From positions 1 to 25,016 of IMG/VR virus record IMGVR_UViG_3300034198_014533: DNA of 25,016 bases; one strand, 5' to 3'. The position numbers and the translations under genes are program-made. Shown in pieces: positions 21,430-25,016 of this stretch (position 1 is its first letter; each line of letters starts with the position of its first letter). The notes below the pieces were generated by a model, which was given only the letters and a program-made list of their open reading frames with translations, made no database searches and was not told where the DNA came from. Source of the stretch: a virus.

Positions 21430-21769
21430 TAATATAGTTATTCCTACATGGGTAGCTAAACAAATAGCTTTAGATTTGGTTTCTGGTGATAGTGCCAAAG
21501 AAGAATTAGTAGTTACAAAAACTGTACTAGAATTAACTGAAAAGAAAGTAGAATATAAAGATAGCGTAATATCTGGTCTTACAAATAAGAATCAAACATA
21601 CGCTCAACAGATATTGTTATATAAAGAAAAAGAAAAACAATATGCTGAATATACTAAAAAATTAAAGAAAGAAAACAAACACGCTAAATTTAAAAATAAA
21701 ATAGCGGGTATATTTGGTACTTTAGCCTTAATTGGTGGTGCATTATATGCTTGGACTGCTATTAAATAA
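21353..21769 (+). CDS. Periplasmic spanin partner-like protein with signal peptide and C-terminal membrane segment
   Basis: I start at ATG 21353 rather than 21329, because MKYAITLLITLTLSLTAFSQ is then a clean signal peptide with a Bacteroidota-style FSQ ending. No lipobox cysteine is present, so it is not a classical Rz1 lipoprotein. About 138 aa: signal peptide, a stretch with IPTWVAKQIALDLVSGDSAK, a coiled coil (about 45-105) and a C-terminal hydrophobic segment IFGTLALIGGALYAWTAIK. It overlaps the Rz-like gene by 77 bases. A membrane anchor at the C-terminus recalls u-spanins, so an alternative lysis mode is possible. It ends before the terminator. Confidence 0.58.
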   Translation: MKYAITLLITLTLSLTAFSQSVTDTNNIVIPTWVAKQIALDLVSGDSAKEELVVTKTVLELTEKKVEYKDSVISGLTNKNQTYAQQILLYKEKEKQYAEYTKKLKKENKHAKFKNKIAGIFGTLALIGGALYAWTAIK

Positions 21770-21795
21770 TAACCCCTGCTTCCTTTCGCATAAAT

Positions 21796-21824
21796 AGCTC
21801 AACCTTAACGGTTGGGCTTTTTTT
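21796..21824 (+). terminator. Rho-independent terminator
   Basis: A nine-pair stem AGCTCAACC (21796-21804)/GGTTGGGCT (21810-21818) with a TTAAC loop and a T-tract (21818-21824). It ends the lysis-gene transcript before the terminase promoter. Confidence 0.85.
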
Positions 21825-21838
21825 ATATATTTATATAC
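21825..21838 (+). promoter_or_regulatory. Candidate late promoter motif (ATATATTTATATAC)
   Basis: The recurrent motif directly follows the terminator T-tract and ends 16 bases before the terminase ATG at 21855. A fresh start is needed here, which strengthens the promoter reading. Confidence 0.5.
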
Positions 21839-21854
21839 AACCAACAGTGAAAAC

Positions 21855-23435
21855 ATGAGTGAGCATCAAAATATAAAAGATATAATTAGGAGTGAATATT
21901 TAAAATGTGCTATAGATCCTGTTTATTTTTTTAAAAAATATTGCTATATATCACACCCTAAAAGAGGCCGTATATTATTTAATTTATACCCTTTCCAAGA
22001 AGACGTTTTAAGAGCATTTAAAGAAAATAATTATTCTATAATAAATAAATCAAGACAATTAGGTATATCTACATTAGTTGCTGGTTATTCATTATGGACT
22101 ATGCTATTCAATAAAGATAAAACTATCCTATGTATAGCCACTAAACAGGTAACCGCAGCTAACATGGTTGAAAAAGTACAATTTATGTACCAAAATTTAC
22201 CATCATGGTTACGAGGCACTAAACCCGAATCTAACAATAAATTATCATTAAAATTACCAAATGGATCACAAATAGTAGCTACATCTGCATCTAGTGATGC
22301 TGGTCGTTCATACGCTGTATCGTTATTAATAATGGATGAGGCTGCTTTTATTGAAGGTATTGATAAAATATATACTTCAATTATCCCTACCTTAGCAACT
22401 GGTGGTGGATGTATTGCATTATCTTCACCTAACGGTGTTGGTAACTGGTTCCATAGAACATGGGAAGAAGCAGTAATACATAAAAATAATTTCTACCCTA
22501 TAGAATTAAAATGGAATCTACACCCAGAACGAGATGAAAAATGGGAAACATCAGAACGAGCAAATATGTCTGCTCGTGAATTTGCTCAAGAATACGATTG
22601 TGACTTTTTAGGATCGGGTAATTCATTAGTTGAAAACGAAACATTAGACTTTTATGAACAAACATATATCCAAGATCCTGTAGAACGTAGATTTATGGGA
22701 GGTGATTTTTGGATATGGCAGTATCCTGACTATAGCAGACAATACTTAATAAGCGCCGACGTTGCTCGTGGAGATGGATCTGACTACTCAACATTCCATG
22801 TTATAGATGTTGAAGCCTGTGAGCAAGTAGCAGAATATAGATCACAAATAGGAACACGTGAATTTGGACATATGCTAGTATCAGTAGCAAGTGAATATAA
22901 TAACGCATTAGTAGTAGTAGAAAATGCTAATATTGGTTGGGATGTTATAAACACTATTATTGAGAGAGGCTATAATAACATGTATTATTCACCTAAATCA
23001 TATGGTGATATGTCTATAGACAAATACTTAGCAAAAATGGAAGCTGAACAAACAGTTCCTGGTTTTACTATGAGTCAAAGAACAAGACCGCTTGTTATCT
23101 CAAAATTAGAGTCGTATATTCGAGAAAAGGCATTTGTGTTTCGTTCTAAACGTTTATTAGCTGAATTAAGAGTATTTATATGGTTGAATGGTAAAGCCCA
23201 AGCACAACAAGGATATAATGATGACTTAGTGATGGCTTTAGGAATAGGACTATTTACAAGAGATACGGCTTTAAAATTTGCTGTTCAAGGTAAAGATATA
23301 GCTAGAGCAGCATTAGATGGATTTGCAAAAACAAGTTATACATCATTATACCCTACTATGCCTAATGGCTTCGCAAACCCATATAATATACAAATAAATG
23401 GGCAAACAGAAGATATAACATGGGTGCTAGGATAA
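21855..23435 (+). CDS. Terminase large subunit (T4 gp17-like)
   Basis: A 526-aa protein, the ATP-driven DNA-packaging motor with a nuclease domain. N-terminal ATPase: Walker A SRQLGIST (66-73), Walker B LLIMDE (157-162) with E162 as the catalytic residue, and motif III ALSSP (188-192). C-terminal RNase H-like nuclease: ISADVARGDGSDYST (D302), VVVEN (E356) and YNDDLVMALG (D456/D457), the three acidic metal-binding groups. Length is slightly below T4 gp17 (610 aa). It docks on the portal encoded next. It has its own motif and follows a strong terminator. No small terminase subunit is recognisable nearby. Confidence 0.95.
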   Translation: MSEHQNIKDIIRSEYLKCAIDPVYFFKKYCYISHPKRGRILFNLYPFQEDVLRAFKENNYSIINKSRQLGISTLVAGYSLWTMLFNKDKTILCIATKQVTAANMVEKVQFMYQNLPSWLRGTKPESNNKLSLKLPNGSQIVATSASSDAGRSYAVSLLIMDEAAFIEGIDKIYTSIIPTLATGGGCIALSSPNGVGNWFHRTWEEAVIHKNNFYPIELKWNLHPERDEKWETSERANMSAREFAQEYDCDFLGSGNSLVENETLDFYEQTYIQDPVERRFMGGDFWIWQYPDYSRQYLISADVARGDGSDYSTFHVIDVEACEQVAEYRSQIGTREFGHMLVSVASEYNNALVVVENANIGWDVINTIIERGYNNMYYSPKSYGDMSIDKYLAKMEAEQTVPGFTMSQRTRPLVISKLESYIREKAFVFRSKRLLAELRVFIWLNGKAQAQQGYNDDLVMALGIGLFTRDTALKFAVQGKDIARAALDGFAKTSYTSLYPTMPNGFANPYNIQINGQTEDITWVLG

Positions 23436-23450
23436 TAAATATTTATTGAC
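23434..23450 (+). promoter_or_regulatory. Candidate late promoter with AATAAATATTTATT palindrome
   Basis: A 14-bp perfect palindrome (23434-23447) continuing as GAC, starting in the terminase stop region and ending 15 bases before the portal ATG. Nearly identical to the site at 16703. Confidence 0.5.
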
Positions 23451-23465
23451 ATACAAAAACATATT

Positions 23466-25016
23466 ATGGCAGATAACGCTAGTAACAACACCGGTTTATT
23501 TACACGTCTAACACGTCTGTTTTCTACAGATGTTATCATTAGAAACGTTGGAGGTAAACAATTAAAAGTATATGACGTTGACCAAATTCAAGCATATGGT
23601 AACGTTAAAACAAACGCTCTAATAGACAGATTTACAAAATTACATAGATATGGCGCCAACATGCCATATAACCCAACTATGAACTACCAAACACTTCGTA
23701 TCCAGTTATACACTGACTATGAAGCAATGGACACTGAATCTATTATAGCCTCTGCATTAGATATAATTGCAGATGAAGCAACATTGAAAAATGAAAATAA
23801 AGAAGTAATACAGATTAAATCACCTGACGAAAATATTCAAAAAATATTATATAATTTATTTTATGATATTTTAAATATTGAATTTAACCTATGGATGTGG
23901 ACCCGCAATATGTGTAAATATGGTGATTTTTACCTACACTTAGACATAGCCGAAAAATATGGAATATACAATGTAACACCAATGTCAGTATATGATATGG
24001 TTCGCGAAGAAGGACAAGATCCATCAAATCCGAATAAAGTTACATTCAAAATAGACCCAATGGTTATAGCAGCAGGTGGTATTAAATCTCGCTCTACTGA
24101 TAGAGAAGGTAGAATATCATTTGAAAATTATGAGATAGCACACTTTCGCCTATTAACAGACGCTAACTATTTACCATATGGTAGATCATTTATAGAACCA
24201 GCACGTAAAACATATAAACAATATGTTCTAATGAAAGACGCGATGATGTTACACCGTGTCGCTCGCGCCCCAGAAAAACGTGTATTCAAAATTAACGTTG
24301 GTAATTTACCTCCTAATGAGATAGATGGATACATGCAAAAACTAATGCAAAAAACCAAGAAAACACCTTATATTGATCCTCAAACAGGTGAATATAATCT
24401 TAAATACAACATGATGAACATGATGGAAGATTATTACATACCTGTACGTGGTAATGACACTTCAACTAATATTGATACAATAAAAGGTCTAGAATATAAC
24501 GCAATAGATGACGTAAATTTCTTACGTGATGAAATGTTAGCAGCATTAAAAGTACCTAAAGCTTTCTTCGGATTTGAAAAAGATTTAACTGGTAAAGCAA
24601 CATTAGCTGCTGAAGATATTCGTTTCGCCCGCACAGTAGAACGCGTACAACGTATTATTATATCAGAATTATATAAAATGGCACTTGTGCATCTATATGT
24701 TCAAGGATATGATGGTGATGCTTTAAGTAATTTCGAATTAAGTCTAACAACTCCATCAATAATATTTGAACAAGAAAAAGTAGCATTATGGAAAGAAAAA
24801 ATAACGTTAGCTAAGGATATTATAGATAGTAAATTATTACCGTCTGATTGGGTATATCATAATATATTTGAATTATCCGAAGATCAATATGATGATTTCC
24901 GTGATATGGTTATTGAAGATATGAGACGCAATTTCCGTATAGGCCAAATAGAAAACGAAGGTAATGACCCAGCTAAAACAGGTAAATCATACGGTACACC
25001 ACACGATTTAGCATCA
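23466..25016 (+). CDS. Portal protein (T4 gp20-like), 3' end outside the window
   Basis: Open from ATG 23466 to the window edge, 517 codons with no stop, so the protein is C-terminally incomplete here (T4 gp20 is 524 aa). The start MADNASNNTGLFTRLTRLF leads to a domain with DYEAMDTESIIASALDIIADEA, then TRNMCKYGDFYLHLD, then APEKRVFKINVGNLP and PYIDPQTGEYNLKYNMMNM, then VPKAFFGFEKDLTGKATLA, all in the order known from T4-type portals. The portal ring is the DNA entry channel at the head vertex, the docking site for terminase and the nucleator of head assembly. It comes straight after terminase; the T4 order 17-18-19-20 has sheath and tube genes in between. Confidence 0.93.
   Translation, partial: MADNASNNTGLFTRLTRLFSTDVIIRNVGGKQLKVYDVDQIQAYGNVKTNALIDRFTKLHRYGANMPYNPTMNYQTLRIQLYTDYEAMDTESIIASALDIIADEATLKNENKEVIQIKSPDENIQKILYNLFYDILNIEFNLWMWTRNMCKYGDFYLHLDIAEKYGIYNVTPMSVYDMVREEGQDPSNPNKVTFKIDPMVIAAGGIKSRSTDREGRISFENYEIAHFRLLTDANYLPYGRSFIEPARKTYKQYVLMKDAMMLHRVARAPEKRVFKINVGNLPPNEIDGYMQKLMQKTKKTPYIDPQTGEYNLKYNMMNMMEDYYIPVRGNDTSTNIDTIKGLEYNAIDDVNFLRDEMLAALKVPKAFFGFEKDLTGKATLAAEDIRFARTVERVQRIIISELYKMALVHLYVQGYDGDALSNFELSLTTPSIIFEQEKVALWKEKITLAKDIIDSKLLPSDWVYHNIFELSEDQYDDFRDMVIEDMRRNFRIGQIENEGNDPAKTGKSYGTPHDLAS

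Noticed and set aside
1-25016. Minus-strand ORFs of 60-136 codons
   Set aside because: All lie opposite well-supported + strand genes, and none shows domain-like sequence or its own start context.
1-25016. CRISPR array or IS element
   Set aside because: No regularly spaced repeats and no transposase. The only sizeable direct repeat is the tag-coding block.

Overview
The window reads as part of the late/structural region of a T4-like tailed phage with an AT-rich genome. Every supported gene is on the + strand, packed head to tail with frequent ATGA or one-base start/stop overlaps. The two firmest anchors are the T4 gp17-type large terminase (21855-23435) and, directly after it, a T4 gp20-type portal gene that runs off the right edge (23466-25016). 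Start codons are preceded by A-rich sequence with almost no Shine-Dalgarno-like AGGAGG. Three intergenic regions carry a TAnnTTTA core, two of them with TTTG 19-20 bases upstream, close to the Bacteroidota promoter. One signal peptide ends in the FSQ style common in Bacteroidota. A Bacteroidota host is therefore my best inference, not a proven fact.

Layout. 53-2335: a HExxH metallopeptidase-like protein, a HAD 5'-nucleotidase-like protein and a zinc-finger protein. 2369-7362: a membrane-anchored GAF-like protein, then a run of small proteins (HiPIP-like, Cys-rich, two-TM, cupin-like, basic coiled-coil, EF-hand/His-rich, Pro-rich). 7421-8182: a DnaQ/RNase H-like exonuclease with a zinc ribbon. 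8188-13603: modular tagged proteins, a minimal nucleotidyltransferase, an ADP-ribosyltransferase-like protein (Alt-like) and a 652-aa protein of unknown function. 13635-14250: a winged-helix protein and a structured non-coding stretch. 14254-18819: a conserved phage protein, an FAD-dependent dehydrogenase, a GIY-YIG endonuclease, a Pro-rich tagged protein, a 337-aa phage protein and an HNH endonuclease. 18879-21769: small unknowns, a NadR-like P-loop kinase, a second winged-helix tagged protein and an overlapping spanin-like pair. Then a terminator, the terminase and the portal.

The most striking system is a set of about 14 different proteins that begin with a short amphipathic segment ending in [L/I]-x-E. 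They fall into an IKLTDIL-x-E type, an LIKEAKRLQKLAGI type and looser relatives. This is the arrangement of T4 capsid-targeting sequences, which carry internal proteins and the ADP-ribosyltransferase Alt into the prohead and are cut after (L/I)-x-E by the gp21 protease. Here the tag heads an ADP-ribosyltransferase-like protein, two winged-helix proteins, a basic coiled-coil protein, Cys-rich and EF-hand proteins and several unknowns. Recognisable metabolic enzymes, endonucleases, terminase and portal lack it. I infer a large co-packaged, possibly co-injected, protein cargo assembled by tag shuffling. A 69-nt tag block is repeated exactly in two adjacent genes, and the same post-tag linker (IKINQP) follows two different tags.

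A recurring AAATATTTATT-like motif lies about 11-28 bases before many start codons and is a candidate late promoter element.
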